DNA from: an uncultured Paracoccaceae bacterium
GTDB taxonomy: Bacteria; Pseudomonadota; Alphaproteobacteria; Rhodobacterales; Rhodobacteraceae
Length of the DNA stretch: 47,448 nucleotides
Assembly: GCA_913061275.1 (NCBI GenBank)
Contig: CAJXSR010000025.1
Coordinates: 1 to 47,448 of the forward strand
Direction of reading: 5' to 3'
Part shown: piece by piece, positions 1 through 9,193 of the stretch
Position numbering within the stretch: position 1 is the stretch's first letter
How the letters are laid out: the number at the start of each line of letters is the position of its first letter
Program-made: the position numbers and the translations under genes
Notes under the pieces: model-generated
Databases searched by the model: none
Seen by the model: only the letters and a program-made list of their open reading frames with translations
Told to the model about the DNA's origin: nothing

Positions 1-347
1 TGGGGAAATATTTTCCAATTTTGGCCGAAAACGGAGTTTTTCAACAGAATAGGCCCAAAGCTGCCTTTCGGAACGCACTAATTTTAGAACCCCAAACTTC
101 CCGAAAACAGACATTAGCAAAAAGCGGTTTAATGTTCACATTCTAGACTATGTGCCCACAAATCCATGTCCCAAGAGATGAATTCGTTTCCATTACCAAC
201 TTTGATTGTTTTGGGGTAGCCGACTTACCGGCAAGTGATATCTAAGGTTTCAACGACATTTTTTCCCCTTTAACTGAACCGCGCATCAATTACAGGGCAG
301 AACCTTGTAAACCTGTCGACAACAGTCAAAATGCGCAACTTGGGATC
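1..347. other. Intergenic, no gene recognised
   Basis: No open frame here resembles a known protein. The stretch is AT-rich with short poly-T tracts and lies 3' of the convergent-facing AraC gene. It resembles decayed intergenic sequence; I see no tRNA, terminator or repeat I can support. Confidence 0.5.
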
Positions 348-1250
348 TTATCTAAGAACTTTGCCCACTTCTATATGGCCCATTCGGAAACTGTTTGGTG
401 ACACGCCTGTTTTGGATTTGAAAAACCGGGTAAAATGACCTTGCGCGGAAAAGCCCAGCAATTCAGAGATTTCTGCGATCGGTAGCCCTGGATCACTGAG
501 CAGACTGGCGGCCCGCTCGCAGCACAATGTGTCAATGTATGTTCTCGGGCTAAGTCCAGTACACAGTCGAAATCGTGAATAGAATTGCGAGCGGGACAGT
601 CCGACGTCTTTGGCAACCCGATTCAGGTCTATTTCTTTTGAAGGCTCCTCTCGAAAGACTCGTATTGCTCTGCGGACACGTGGATCGCTGGCGAACGTCC
701 GCTGTGAAGTTACATCTGAAATTGCATCTGTTTTCGAACACTGAAGAACTGAAAAGAACAATTCGCGCAACAATGAGTCAAAATGATCATCTTCTGTATG
801 AAAATCGGCCATTTGATCCGCCAAATTTCGAGCCTGGTAATGCAGTGCGGAACTGATTGCGGCTGTCGCTTGATGAAAGGGCAACTTGTGAAAGCCCGTC
901 AGGATGTTATTGCCTTGCTCCCCAAACCACAGCATATCTATATAGAGCGCAAGCAAGATTGTGGGCTCAATTCCGGTTTCTCTTTCATTAGAGTGCACGA
1001 CCCAGGGATTGACCAGTATCATCTGACGATCTGTCAGTTGGTCGATTTTTCCATCAACTCGGAAACTCAAATCTGGCCCAGATATTTTGATCAGGGCATG
1101 CACTTGAGAATGAGCATGATCCAAAACTGGTTCCGTTGCCGACAAAAGAGCAACCCGCCCAAATGCACCTACAGCGATTCCTAATGCTTCAGCCAAGTCG
1201 CCTCCAAAAGCTGTGTCAAAAAAATAATCGGACAAAAAGGTAAATAGCAC
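348..1250 (-). CDS. AraC family transcriptional regulator
   Basis: A DNA-binding regulator of about 300 residues. The N-terminal half is a cupin-like sensor region (around GRVALLSATEPVLDHAHSQ and the following strands). The C-terminal ~100 residues hold the two helix-turn-helix motifs of the AraC/XylS family, with LNRVAKDVGLSRSQFYSRF in the first and IAEISELLGFSAQGHFTRFF in the second. It is transcribed divergently from the aldehyde dehydrogenase operon across about 90 bp, so it is the natural candidate to control that operon, probably in response to the imported substrate or a pathway intermediate (inference). The start is uncertain: the GTG at 1250 has no Shine-Dalgarno, and family members usually begin close to the GRVALL motif, so an internal GTG or TTG roughly 20-30 codons downstream is possible. 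Confidence 0.85.
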   Translation of the reverse strand: MLFTFLSDYFFDTAFGGDLAEALGIAVGAFGRVALLSATEPVLDHAHSQVHALIKISGPDLSFRVDGKIDQLTDRQMILVNPWVVHSNERETGIEPTILLALYIDMLWFGEQGNNILTGFHKLPFHQATAAISSALHYQARNLADQMADFHTEDDHFDSLLRELFFSVLQCSKTDAISDVTSQRTFASDPRVRRAIRVFREEPSKEIDLNRVAKDVGLSRSQFYSRFRLCTGLSPRTYIDTLCCERAASLLSDPGLPIAEISELLGFSAQGHFTRFFKSKTGVSPNSFRMGHIEVGKVLR

Positions 1251-1340
1251 TTGGGGGAGGCAAAGACAACCCCACGCATAATAGTTAACGTCAAGTCAAC
1301 GGAAGCGTGATGCGAAACGCAAAAATTAAAGGAATTGATT

Positions 1341-2810
1341 GTGGTAAAATTGCCAGAGTTTTTAAAAACAGACTGCTATGTCGGAGGCAAATGGGTTGCT
1401 GCATCCTCTGGGAGGCGCATGGATGTGACCGATCCTGCCACGGGCGTGCTTTTGGCATCAGTTCCGCGAATGGGTGCGGCTGAAACTGATGATGCAATCG
1501 CGGCAGCGCAAGCAGCGTTTCCTGACTGGAGCCGCCGCACGGCTGCTGAGCGCGCCACGGTCCTTCAGAAATGGGCGGCATTGGTTCGCGTGCACTCCGA
1601 AGATCTGGCACGTCTCATGACGCAGGAACAGGGCAAGCCGTTTGCGGAATCCGTTGGGGAAATTGAGTATGCCGCAAGTTTCTTGAGCTGGTTCGCCGAA
1701 GAAGGCCGTAGGCTTTATGGCGATATCATCCCTCCACATCGCAATGACACCCGCATATTGGTTACGCGCAATCCTCTAGGTGTGGTCGGTGGCATCACGC
1801 CTTGGAATTTCCCTGTGGCCATGGTCACGCGAAAAGCAGCACCTGCGCTGGCTGCTGGTAATTGTATGGTTCTGAAACCAGCCGAAGCAACGCCGCTCTG
1901 CGCCCTTGCGGTTGCAGCATTGGGCGAAATGGCTGGACTGCCAGCTGGTGTCTTTAATGTGGTGACAGGTGCCCGCGAAGATGCTCCAGCAATCGGAAAG
2001 GCATTGGTTGATAGCCCGTTGGTACGCAAGATTGGATTCACCGGCTCCACCGCGGTTGGCAAGCAACTCATGCGTGACTGCGCTGGTGATTTGACAAGAA
2101 TCAGTCTGGAACTTGGCGGAAATGCCGCCTTCATCGTATTTGACGACGCAGATATTGAAGCCGCATTGGACGGCATTCAGATCTGCAAGTTCCGGAACTC
2201 TGGTCAGACATGCATCGCCGCAAACCGCATTCTCGTGCAGGAAAGCATTCACGACAAGTTCGTAGCTGCCCTAAGTGCGCGCGCCGGGCAAATCCAAGTA
2301 GGTCACGGACTTGAGAAAGCAACAGAAATGGGGCCCTTGATAGACGAACGAGGTTTGGAAAAAGTTGAACGCCTTGTCGCTGATGCAATCAGTAAAGGGG
2401 CAAAGATACACGTGGGTGGTAACCGTCATGAAGCCGGTGGTACGTATTTTCAGCCTACTGTGATGACAGATGTATCGACGAATATGGATCTGGCCCATGA
2501 GGAGCTGTTTGGCCCAGTCGCTGCGATCTCGACATTTCGCGATGAACAGGACGCCATTTCGGTGGCAAATGATACGCCGTATGGCCTAGCTGGTTATTTC
2601 TATAGCCGAGATGTTGGTCGGATCTTCCGGGTCGCTGACGCACTTGAGGTAGGTATTGTCGGCGTGAACACCGGTCTCATTTCAACCGAAGTCGCGCCCT
2701 TTGGTGGGGTCAAGGAATCCGGGATCGGCCGTGAGGGTTCAAAATACGGCATCGATGACTGGACAGAGCTTAAATACATCTGCCTTGCAGGTTTGGGGGC
2801 AGCAGCATGA
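1341..2810 (+). CDS. NAD(P)-dependent aldehyde dehydrogenase, succinate-semialdehyde dehydrogenase-like
   Basis: Oxidises an aldehyde to the acid with NAD(P)+. The whole ALDH fold is present at normal family length (489 residues). The cofactor and oxyanion motif TPWNFP is near residue 150, the GFTGSTAVGK loop near 230, the general-base Glu is at about 257 in ELGGN, and the nucleophilic Cys is at about 291 in NSGQTC. Sequence character is closest to the GabD/succinate-semialdehyde branch, but the substrate is not proven. GTG at 1341 is preferred because AAAGGA lies 7 nt before it; TTG at 1335 is too close to that site. It is the first gene of a nine-gene operon and overlaps the NIPSNAP gene by 4 bp (ATGA), implying translational coupling. 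Confidence 0.88.
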   Translation: MVKLPEFLKTDCYVGGKWVAASSGRRMDVTDPATGVLLASVPRMGAAETDDAIAAAQAAFPDWSRRTAAERATVLQKWAALVRVHSEDLARLMTQEQGKPFAESVGEIEYAASFLSWFAEEGRRLYGDIIPPHRNDTRILVTRNPLGVVGGITPWNFPVAMVTRKAAPALAAGNCMVLKPAEATPLCALAVAALGEMAGLPAGVFNVVTGAREDAPAIGKALVDSPLVRKIGFTGSTAVGKQLMRDCAGDLTRISLELGGNAAFIVFDDADIEAALDGIQICKFRNSGQTCIAANRILVQESIHDKFVAALSARAGQIQVGHGLEKATEMGPLIDERGLEKVERLVADAISKGAKIHVGGNRHEAGGTYFQPTVMTDVSTNMDLAHEELFGPVAAISTFRDEQDAISVANDTPYGLAGYFYSRDVGRIFRVADALEVGIVGVNTGLISTEVAPFGGVKESGIGREGSKYGIDDWTELKYICLAGLGAAA

Positions 2811-3124
2811 TAGTTGAAGAACGTATCTACACGTTACACATTGGCAAGGTTCCTGAATACCTTAAGCTGTACGAAGCTGATGGATTAACCGTACAAACAC
2901 GCATTTTGGGCAATCTTCTTGGGTATTATCAAGTTGAGTTTGGGCCGCAGAACCAGATCGTGCACCTTTGGTCGTACTCTGACCTTGCAGACCGAACTGC
3001 CCGCCGCAAAGCGCTCGTGGGTGATCCCGACTGGCAGGCTTACGTCAAAAAAATCCGCCCGCTTGTGCGCTATCAGGAAAACAAATTGCTGATACCCGCA
3101 CCGTTTATGCAGCCAAAATCTTAG
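2807..3124 (+). CDS. NIPSNAP family protein
   Basis: A small protein of 105 residues with the dimeric ferredoxin-like alpha/beta barrel typical of NIPSNAP proteins. The opening EERIYTLHIGKVPEYLKLYE, the central GNLLGYYQVEFG...HLWSYSD and the later RRKALVGDPDWQAYVKKIRPL are all characteristic. Bacterial NIPSNAPs occur beside catabolic aldehyde and acid enzymes, but their biochemical role is not settled. Its start overlaps the dehydrogenase stop. It probably assists, or acts on an intermediate of, the same pathway (inference). Confidence 0.8.
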   Translation: MIVEERIYTLHIGKVPEYLKLYEADGLTVQTRILGNLLGYYQVEFGPQNQIVHLWSYSDLADRTARRKALVGDPDWQAYVKKIRPLVRYQENKLLIPAPFMQPKS

Positions 3125-3144
3125 AGTTTTAAGGAGAGTTATTC

Positions 3145-3774
3145 ATGGAACTTCATTTGTATGAAGACATTATTGCAGCAGGGCAGAAAGTTACGCTTTC
3201 AGATACCATAGCGCGCGCAATTTATGTGACTGCCGGTAAAATTTCAACCGAAGGTCAGGACATTGCTTGTGACGATGGGCTTGTCGCAGATGGGCCAGTA
3301 ACGCTTGTTACAGGACCTGAAGGCGCATCATTGTGGCGCTGGGATTTGTCTGATGCAGATCAAGAGGCGCCCACACACAGGGTCGTTAAGAAGTTGTCAG
3401 GTTCTGTGCCAACAGCTTTGGCAAATTCTGACAGCTTTCTTCGGCTCGACAGTGTGGCGTTCCCACCTGCAGGGACAGCCATGCTACATACGCATCAGGG
3501 CCCTGGTATTCGTTGCCTACGTGAAGGCTTGGTCCGGATTGATACAGAAGGCACATCAACCTCGTATGGCCCTGGCGGTCCGTGGTTTGAAGGTGGGCCT
3601 GAGCCGGTTTTCCTACAAGCCGTTGAGGGCATTCCAAGTCGATTCATTCGTGCGATGGTGTTGCCGAAAACACTGCTTGGAAAATCATCCATCCACTATG
3701 TGAACGAAGAAGATCGCTCAAAACCCAAGTCACAATCTTATCGGAACTTTGGTGAGATTGGGCTGGCACTGTGA
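3145..3774 (+). CDS. Cupin-like protein of unknown function
   Basis: A 209-residue protein with a likely double-stranded beta-helix (cupin) fold. The stretch AMLHTHQGPGIRCLREG, around residues 113-128, gives a His-x-His pair plus a later Glu-bearing strand that would suit a metal site. No signal peptide or membrane segment is visible, so it is probably cytoplasmic. A clear AAGGAGA ribosome site precedes ATG 3145. The stop codon overlaps the GTG start of the ThDP enzyme. Candidate roles are an isomerase, a lyase or a metal-dependent hydrolase of the pathway intermediate; none can be chosen from sequence. Confidence 0.65.
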   Translation: MELHLYEDIIAAGQKVTLSDTIARAIYVTAGKISTEGQDIACDDGLVADGPVTLVTGPEGASLWRWDLSDADQEAPTHRVVKKLSGSVPTALANSDSFLRLDSVAFPPAGTAMLHTHQGPGIRCLREGLVRIDTEGTSTSYGPGGPWFEGGPEPVFLQAVEGIPSRFIRAMVLPKTLLGKSSIHYVNEEDRSKPKSQSYRNFGEIGLAL

Positions 3775-5465
3775 ACATCTCGCATCAAGATAATGCTCTG
3801 ACGGGAGCGCAGAGTTTGGTTGAATGTCTGCGCCAGCAGGACGTGAAACACACGTTTCTTGTTCCGGGCGAAAGCTATCTGGCGGTTCTAGACGCCCTAA
3901 CAGACGCACCAGAAATTGAGCTTACGGTCTGTCGTCAGGAAGGCGGCGCGGCGATGATGGCTGCGGCCTCCGGCAAGCTAACTGGGCGACCTGGCATTTG
4001 TATGGTGACGCGTGGGCCGGGGGCGACAAATGCGTCAGCCGGTTTGCATATCGCACGCCAGGATGCGATCCCGATGATCCTGTTTGTTGGTCAAGTGGCC
4101 CGCGACATGCGCGAGCGCGAAGCGTTTCAGGAAATCGACTATCGCCGGATGTTTGGTCAGGTCGCCAAGTGGGTGGCCGAAGTTGATAGCCCGGACCGTA
4201 TGGCCGAAATGGTGTCACGCGCCTTTCATGTGGCAATGTCGGGGCGTCCCGGCCCCGTGGTTCTGGCTCTGCCCGAAGATATGCTGACTGAACTCGCCAC
4301 AATGCCAGTGCCGGATTTGGGGCCTGCTAACCCACCGCGCGCATCGATAACTGCGCAGGACGCCGACCAACTTTTGAATACGCTTGCGACAGCAACCGCG
4401 CCGCTTATCATTGTCGGTGGTGGTGTATGGTCTGACAAGGCACGCCTTGATCTGCAAGCGTTCGCTGAAAAATGGGCTGTGCCCGTTGCGGCGTCGTTTA
4501 GGTGTCAGGATTATTTCGACAATGAGCACCCTTGTTATGCCGGGGATGCAGGCATCGGCATTAACCCAAAACTGGCCGCTCGGATCAGAAGTGCGGATGT
4601 CTTGATATTATTAGGTACACGGTTCAGTGAAATGGAATCCAGTGGATATTCGTTGGTGGGCATTCCCAAGTGTGCACAGCACCTTATCCACGTGTACCCT
4701 GAACCAGATGAGATTGGCCGCGTCTACAAACCACAGCTTGGTATTTCTGCGCCTCCCGATGAGGTCATTGCATCACTGTTACGTTGTGAAGGTCCCGATT
4801 TTGATCTGTCGAAACGACAAGCGACAAATGCTGAATGCAACGCAGAATACCGTGCTTGGTCGACGCTGCCCGAAGCGCGTGGTGACCTTGCCATGGCAGA
4901 GGTCATGAACCATATCGAAAGTTCTCTTGCGACCGATGCAATCGTGACAAATGGGGCCGGAAACTACACCGTTTGGGTTCATAGGTTTCACAGACATCGC
5001 CGTTATGTCACGCAACTTGCGCCGATTTCGGGATCGATGGGATATGGGCTACCTGCTGCTGTGGCGGCGGCGCGTGTGATGCCTGATCGGCAAGTGGTCT
5101 GTTTTGCTGGTGACGGGTGTTTTTTGATGCACGGTCAAGAACTTGCAACTGCGGTTCAGTACACTGCAAATCTGACAGTGATTGTGGTCAACAACGGGAT
5201 GTATGGCACAATCCGCATGCATCAGGAACGGAATTATCCGGGCCGGGTAAGCGCGACTGATCTAATCAATCCTGATTTCGCCGCACTTGCGCAATCCTAT
5301 GGCTGTCACGGTGAAACGGTTACCATGACTGATCAATTTGCAGGTGCGTGGGAGCGTGCTTGCGAACATGAGGGGCCAAGTTTGATCGAGCTGCAGGTTG
5401 ATCCTGAGCTGATCACACCAACGCAAACGATAAATGACATCAGGCAAGTTGCGCGGTCAAAATAG
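3771..5465 (+). CDS. Thiamine diphosphate-dependent enzyme, acetolactate synthase-like
   Basis: A ThDP enzyme of 564 residues with the three-domain IlvB/pyruvate-oxidase layout: N-terminal PYR domain, central Rossmann-like domain, and C-terminal PP domain. The cofactor-activating Glu is Glu57 in CRQEGGAA. The ThDP/Mg motif runs from GDG at 447-449 to NN at 474-475, the expected spacing. Members of this family decarboxylate 2-oxo acids or make or break carbon-carbon bonds. Nothing here is a small IlvN subunit and no branched-chain genes are near, so a catabolic role is more likely than isoleucine/valine synthesis. It starts at GTG 3771 (GTGA overlap with the cupin gene). Confidence 0.82.
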   Translation: MNISHQDNALTGAQSLVECLRQQDVKHTFLVPGESYLAVLDALTDAPEIELTVCRQEGGAAMMAAASGKLTGRPGICMVTRGPGATNASAGLHIARQDAIPMILFVGQVARDMREREAFQEIDYRRMFGQVAKWVAEVDSPDRMAEMVSRAFHVAMSGRPGPVVLALPEDMLTELATMPVPDLGPANPPRASITAQDADQLLNTLATATAPLIIVGGGVWSDKARLDLQAFAEKWAVPVAASFRCQDYFDNEHPCYAGDAGIGINPKLAARIRSADVLILLGTRFSEMESSGYSLVGIPKCAQHLIHVYPEPDEIGRVYKPQLGISAPPDEVIASLLRCEGPDFDLSKRQATNAECNAEYRAWSTLPEARGDLAMAEVMNHIESSLATDAIVTNGAGNYTVWVHRFHRHRRYVTQLAPISGSMGYGLPAAVAAARVMPDRQVVCFAGDGCFLMHGQELATAVQYTANLTVIVVNNGMYGTIRMHQERNYPGRVSATDLINPDFAALAQSYGCHGETVTMTDQFAGAWERACEHEGPSLIELQVDPELITPTQTINDIRQVARSK

Positions 5466-5498
5466 GCGCAGGTGCAAGAAACTCGGGAGGAAAAGACA

Positions 5499-6251
5499 AT
5501 GGACCAACAAGAAGTTGTAATCGTAACTGGTGGATCAATGGGCATAGGTCGCGCTATTGCTGAACGATTTGCTAAAGACGGCGCTGCAGTCGTAATAGCG
5601 GACGTGGCTGGGGCCGTGGAAACGGCTGCTGAAATGACAGCGATTGGCGCCAAGGCTATTGGCGTGACGTGTGACATCTCAGACTCTGCCTCATGTGAAG
5701 CCATGGCTGCGGCGGCAGTGGATGCATTTGGCCGTATTGATAAACTGGTTAACAATGCAGGCTTGTATTCCACGCTGAAACTAACCGAGTTTTCCAAGAT
5801 AACGCCTGAAGAATGGCAAAAAGTTCTGAACGTCAATGTCATGGGCCAGGCCTTGGTTACCGCTGCCGTTTTACCAACGATGCAAGCGCAAGGTGCTGGC
5901 GTGATTGTGAACATGTCGTCAGGGACCCCGTTCAAGGGGGTTCCTTATTTACTACACTACGTTGCCAGCAAAGGCGCCATCAATGCGATGACGAAAGCAC
6001 TGGCAAAAGAACTGGGTGAATTTGGCATTCGGGTTAACGGTGTTGCACCAGGCTTCACGTTGTCAGATGGGGTCAAAGCAAACCCGCATCAAGTCGAAAA
6101 ACTGCAAGAAATATCTGTCAAATCGCGTGTTATCGCCCGCGACCAACTGCCAGAAGATGTTGTTGGTGCGGTGGTATTTCTTGCCTCAGACGATGCTGCA
6201 TTCATGACAGGTCAAACGCTTGTCGTCGATGGTGGCGCTTATTTTCACTAA
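5499..6251 (+). CDS. Short-chain dehydrogenase/reductase (SDR)
   Basis: A classical SDR of 250 residues. It has the cofactor loop TGGSMGIG near residue 9, NNAG near 85, the catalytic Ser in NMSSG, the Tyr/Lys pair in YVASKGA near 150-155, and the C-terminal TGQTLVVDGG. It would interconvert an alcohol and a ketone with NAD(P)(H). ATG 5499 is chosen because GGGAGG lies 8 nt upstream; the open frame continues to a GTG at 5472 without a ribosome site. It follows the ThDP gene by 33 bp and belongs to the same operon, probably oxidising the imported polyol or hydroxy acid (inference). Confidence 0.85.
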   Translation: MDQQEVVIVTGGSMGIGRAIAERFAKDGAAVVIADVAGAVETAAEMTAIGAKAIGVTCDISDSASCEAMAAAAVDAFGRIDKLVNNAGLYSTLKLTEFSKITPEEWQKVLNVNVMGQALVTAAVLPTMQAQGAGVIVNMSSGTPFKGVPYLLHYVASKGAINAMTKALAKELGEFGIRVNGVAPGFTLSDGVKANPHQVEKLQEISVKSRVIARDQLPEDVVGAVVFLASDDAAFMTGQTLVVDGGAYFH

Positions 6252-6284
6252 CACATACAATCAAACAAAATGGGAGAAAACAAA

Positions 6285-7271
6285 ATGAAACGACGTACAT
6301 TTTTGAAGACAACAACACTGACAGCGGCAGCTTTGGCTACACCCGGGTTGCTTAGAGCAGCGTCCGCTAAAACGCTTCGGATCGGCACGATTACGCCGGG
6401 CAGCCACTTCTGGACACAGACAATGGATCGGGTTGGTGTCTCACTGGCTGAAAAAAGTGGTGGGATGTTTGAAACTCAAGTGTTTCCGTCAGGTCAGCTT
6501 GGCAACGAAGCAACAATGATCCAGCAAATTCAGGCCGGTGGCCTTGAAATGGGTTTTTTGACGGTAGCCGAGTTTTCAAACCGAATTGATGACATGAGTG
6601 CGCTGTTTGCACCTTACCTTGTACCAGACGTCGCGCATGCTTCAAAACTTCTGACGGGCGAAACCGCAACTGGAATGCTTGATCAATTTTCGACATTAGG
6701 CATGAAAGGACTTGGTTTTGGACTGGGGGGCATGCGCCATCTTATCTCACGTGATGACGCACAAACATCGGCAGACCTTAGCGGTCGCAAATACCGGATT
6801 ACACCATTTGCAGCCCTGCGTGATTTTTACGAACTGATGGGCGTCGCACCAACCCCGGTGCCTTTGCCCGGATTGTTTGATGCTTTGGCAAATGGCCAGG
6901 TTGACGGCGCTGACATCGATCTCGAACTCGCCTGGAAATTGAAGCTGTTTGATCAAGCTCCAAATCTCAAGACCACCAGCCAGATGATGTTCCCTGTGGT
7001 TGCCGTTGTTTCGGGTAAATACTGGGCCGCTCTGAGCGATGCTGAAAAGCAAATGCTCTCGGAAACCGTATCCGAGCAAATTGACTGGCTCTTTAGTCAA
7101 TACATTGAGTTTGAACCCAAGTGGCTCGATGATTTAAAAGGGACGGGAATGAACGTCACAACGGCAGAACCCGAATTCTTTGGGGATACCCTAAGTAAAT
7201 GGGCCGGTATCTGGGAGCCAAAAGCACCTTCCATCATTGGTCTGCGCAACGAAGCCGCAGCTTTGATGTAA
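6285..7271 (+). CDS. TRAP transporter substrate-binding protein, DctP family
   Basis: The periplasmic receptor of a tripartite ATP-independent transporter, 328 residues. A twin-arginine-type leader (KRRTFLK then an alanine-rich stretch, cleavage likely after AASA) sends it to the periplasm. The mature part shows the DctP/TAXI-like alpha/beta pattern, with the substrate-clamping Arg expected near GRKYRIT at about residue 168. ATG 6285 has GGGAG 8 nt upstream; the ATG at 6270 would extend the leader without a ribosome site. It is followed by a hairpin and then the two permease genes. Substrates of the family are organic acids, which suits a sugar-acid or keto-acid operon. Confidence 0.88.
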   Translation: MKRRTFLKTTTLTAAALATPGLLRAASAKTLRIGTITPGSHFWTQTMDRVGVSLAEKSGGMFETQVFPSGQLGNEATMIQQIQAGGLEMGFLTVAEFSNRIDDMSALFAPYLVPDVAHASKLLTGETATGMLDQFSTLGMKGLGFGLGGMRHLISRDDAQTSADLSGRKYRITPFAALRDFYELMGVAPTPVPLPGLFDALANGQVDGADIDLELAWKLKLFDQAPNLKTTSQMMFPVVAVVSGKYWAALSDAEKQMLSETVSEQIDWLFSQYIEFEPKWLDDLKGTGMNVTTAEPEFFGDTLSKWAGIWEPKAPSIIGLRNEAAALM

Positions 7272-7278
7272 GGTTTGA

Positions 7279-7308
7279 GAATCGCCTGTTTTCAGAAGCA
7301 GGCGATTC
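7279..7308 (+). promoter_or_regulatory. Intercistronic stem-loop between DctP and DctQ
   Basis: A perfect 10-bp inverted repeat, GAATCGCCTG and CAGGCGATTC, with a 10-nt loop begins 7 bp after the DctP stop codon and has no T-tract. In binding-protein-dependent systems such hairpins commonly protect the upstream message and let the binding protein be made in excess over the permeases. That role here is inference. Confidence 0.6.
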
Positions 7309-7333
7309 AACCGTGTTACTGGAGGCAACAATC

Positions 7334-7885
7334 ATGAACTACATCGTCAAATTATCGTCCCGCATTACCAAAGTAGAGGCCGCCGCATTGAAGGTGTTGG
7401 TGGCCTCCGTACTGGTGTTGATGGTTATCAACGTCGCGAGCCGTGCATTGAATTCGTCTTTGTATTGGGCGGACGAGCTTGCGATCAATTTAATGGTGGT
7501 ATTCGCCTTTGTTGGATCCAGCCTGATGTTTGCGCAAAGACGAAATTTTGCAGTTACGCTCGTGTCGGATGCTGTTTCCGATAAGAACCGCCGCCGAATG
7601 TCGATTTTCGTACAATGCGTGAACGTGCTTTTTGCGCTCTTTCTGGCCTATGCAACCTGGCTTTGGTTTGACCCGCTAACCTTGGCAAGAAACGGTTTTC
7701 AATTGCAGGGCTTTTTTGAAGAAACTTACAACAGCGTCTATCAAGAAGTCACAAACACCATCGGTGTACGCCGGGTGTGGTTCTTCCTTGTGATGCCCGT
7801 GTTCGCGTTCACATTATTGGTTCACAGCTCGGCCTGCCTCATTCAGGACATCCGCACCCAAAACACATTGGATATGTCAAAATGA
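7334..7885 (+). CDS. TRAP transporter small permease, DctQ family
   Basis: The small membrane subunit, 183 residues, with four predicted transmembrane helices (first near residues 18-38, second near 48-68, third near 90-110, last near 145-168). The WADELAINLMVVFAFVGSS segment after helix 1 is typical of DctQ. ATG 7334 follows GGAGG by 8 nt; the frame extends upstream into DctP but that part is not a plausible protein. The stop overlaps the DctM start (ATGA). Confidence 0.85.
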   Translation: MNYIVKLSSRITKVEAAALKVLVASVLVLMVINVASRALNSSLYWADELAINLMVVFAFVGSSLMFAQRRNFAVTLVSDAVSDKNRRRMSIFVQCVNVLFALFLAYATWLWFDPLTLARNGFQLQGFFEETYNSVYQEVTNTIGVRRVWFFLVMPVFAFTLLVHSSACLIQDIRTQNTLDMSK

Positions 7886-9138
7886 TCACCGCCATTGTCT
7901 TTGTTGTATTGCTGTTCGTTGGCGCGCCCATCGGGGTTGTTCTTGCTGTTTCTGCGGCTGCGTACCTGATTGATGCGGGCAACACTGCCTTGATCGGATC
8001 CTACGCGCTACAGCTGATGTCTGGTATCGGTAAATACGGGTTGCTGGCCATCCCTCTCTTTATGCTTGTTGGCGAAATGATGAATGGGGGCGGTATCACG
8101 ATCAGGTTGGTTGGTATGGCCCGGGCAATTGTCGGCACTATGAAAGGTGGCCTTGTCTATGTGAATATCCTTGCAAACATGATGATGGCTTCGATCCTTG
8201 GGTCGGCCACAGCGCAAATCGCGATCATGTCGAAAGTCATGGTTCCCGAAATGGAACGCGAAGGATACTCAAAAACTTTCGCAGTGGCCACAACAACGGC
8301 CGCCGGACTTTTGTCTCCTGTCATTCCACCCTCAATGATGTTTGTTGTCTATGGTGTGCTTGCTCAAATCTCGATTGGCGATCTCTTCATTGCTGGCATC
8401 GTACCGGGGTTGATGATGGCCGGTGGATTCATGGTTGTGATTTTCATTATGGGGTTGATCAATCCGTTTCCCGAAGCCCCCAAATTGTCAAAGCCGGAAC
8501 GTATCGCATTGTTTCGCGATGGCTTAATCACGCTGGCCATTCCGGCGTCAATTATCGGCAGCATTACTCTGGGATTGGCGACACCAACAGAATCTGCCGC
8601 CATCGCCGCCGTCATGGCATATCTGATTGGCAAGTTCGTAACCAAAGAATTGGTTGAACGTGACATACCGCAAATGCTGCTCACAGCAGGCTCCAACGCG
8701 GCGCTTGTTTTGTTCATGGTGGCCACTGCAAATGTCTTTAGCTGGATATTGATCTATGGCCAGATTCCGCAAAGCTTGGCGGCATGGATCGTCGTCATTG
8801 CTGACAACCCCATTCTATTCTTACTACTGCTTAACCTCATTATGCTGGCAGTCGGTATGGTGATTGATGGGATACCTGCGCTGATTATGGTCGTTCCGAT
8901 TGTTCTGCCGATTGCGACATCAGTCTACGGGATCGACCCTTATCATCTGGGGATTGTCCTATGTCTGAACCTGACCTTGGGGCTTGTGACTCCGCCGGTT
9001 GGTGTCGCGCTCTACGTCGCCGCAACGGTTTCAAACGTAAAAGCCGGGGCCATTTTCAAATCGGCATTGCCTTTTGTGGCCGTCGCCGCAGTTGTTGTGG
9101 TTCTCATAAGCGTTTTTCCCGCTTTGATAATCCGCTGA
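7882..9138 (+). CDS. TRAP transporter large permease, DctM family
   Basis: The large membrane subunit, 418 residues, hydrophobic throughout with about 12 predicted helices. It moves the substrate together with sodium. Family landmarks include GLLAIPLFMLVGEMMNGGG near residue 52, the ATAQIAIMSKVMVPEM segment near 110, PVIPPSMMFVVYG near 145 and GLVTPPVGVALYVAA near 370. The true start is ATG 7882, overlapping DctQ by 4 bp; an in-frame start at 7777 lies inside DctQ. Confidence 0.9.
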   Translation: MITAIVFVVLLFVGAPIGVVLAVSAAAYLIDAGNTALIGSYALQLMSGIGKYGLLAIPLFMLVGEMMNGGGITIRLVGMARAIVGTMKGGLVYVNILANMMMASILGSATAQIAIMSKVMVPEMEREGYSKTFAVATTTAAGLLSPVIPPSMMFVVYGVLAQISIGDLFIAGIVPGLMMAGGFMVVIFIMGLINPFPEAPKLSKPERIALFRDGLITLAIPASIIGSITLGLATPTESAAIAAVMAYLIGKFVTKELVERDIPQMLLTAGSNAALVLFMVATANVFSWILIYGQIPQSLAAWIVVIADNPILFLLLLNLIMLAVGMVIDGIPALIMVVPIVLPIATSVYGIDPYHLGIVLCLNLTLGLVTPPVGVALYVAATVSNVKAGAIFKSALPFVAVAAVVVVLISVFPALIIR

Positions 9139-9193
9139 GCAGTCGAAAAATTTATGAAATTCAACGCAGTCACCAATTGGGACATTAAAAGAC

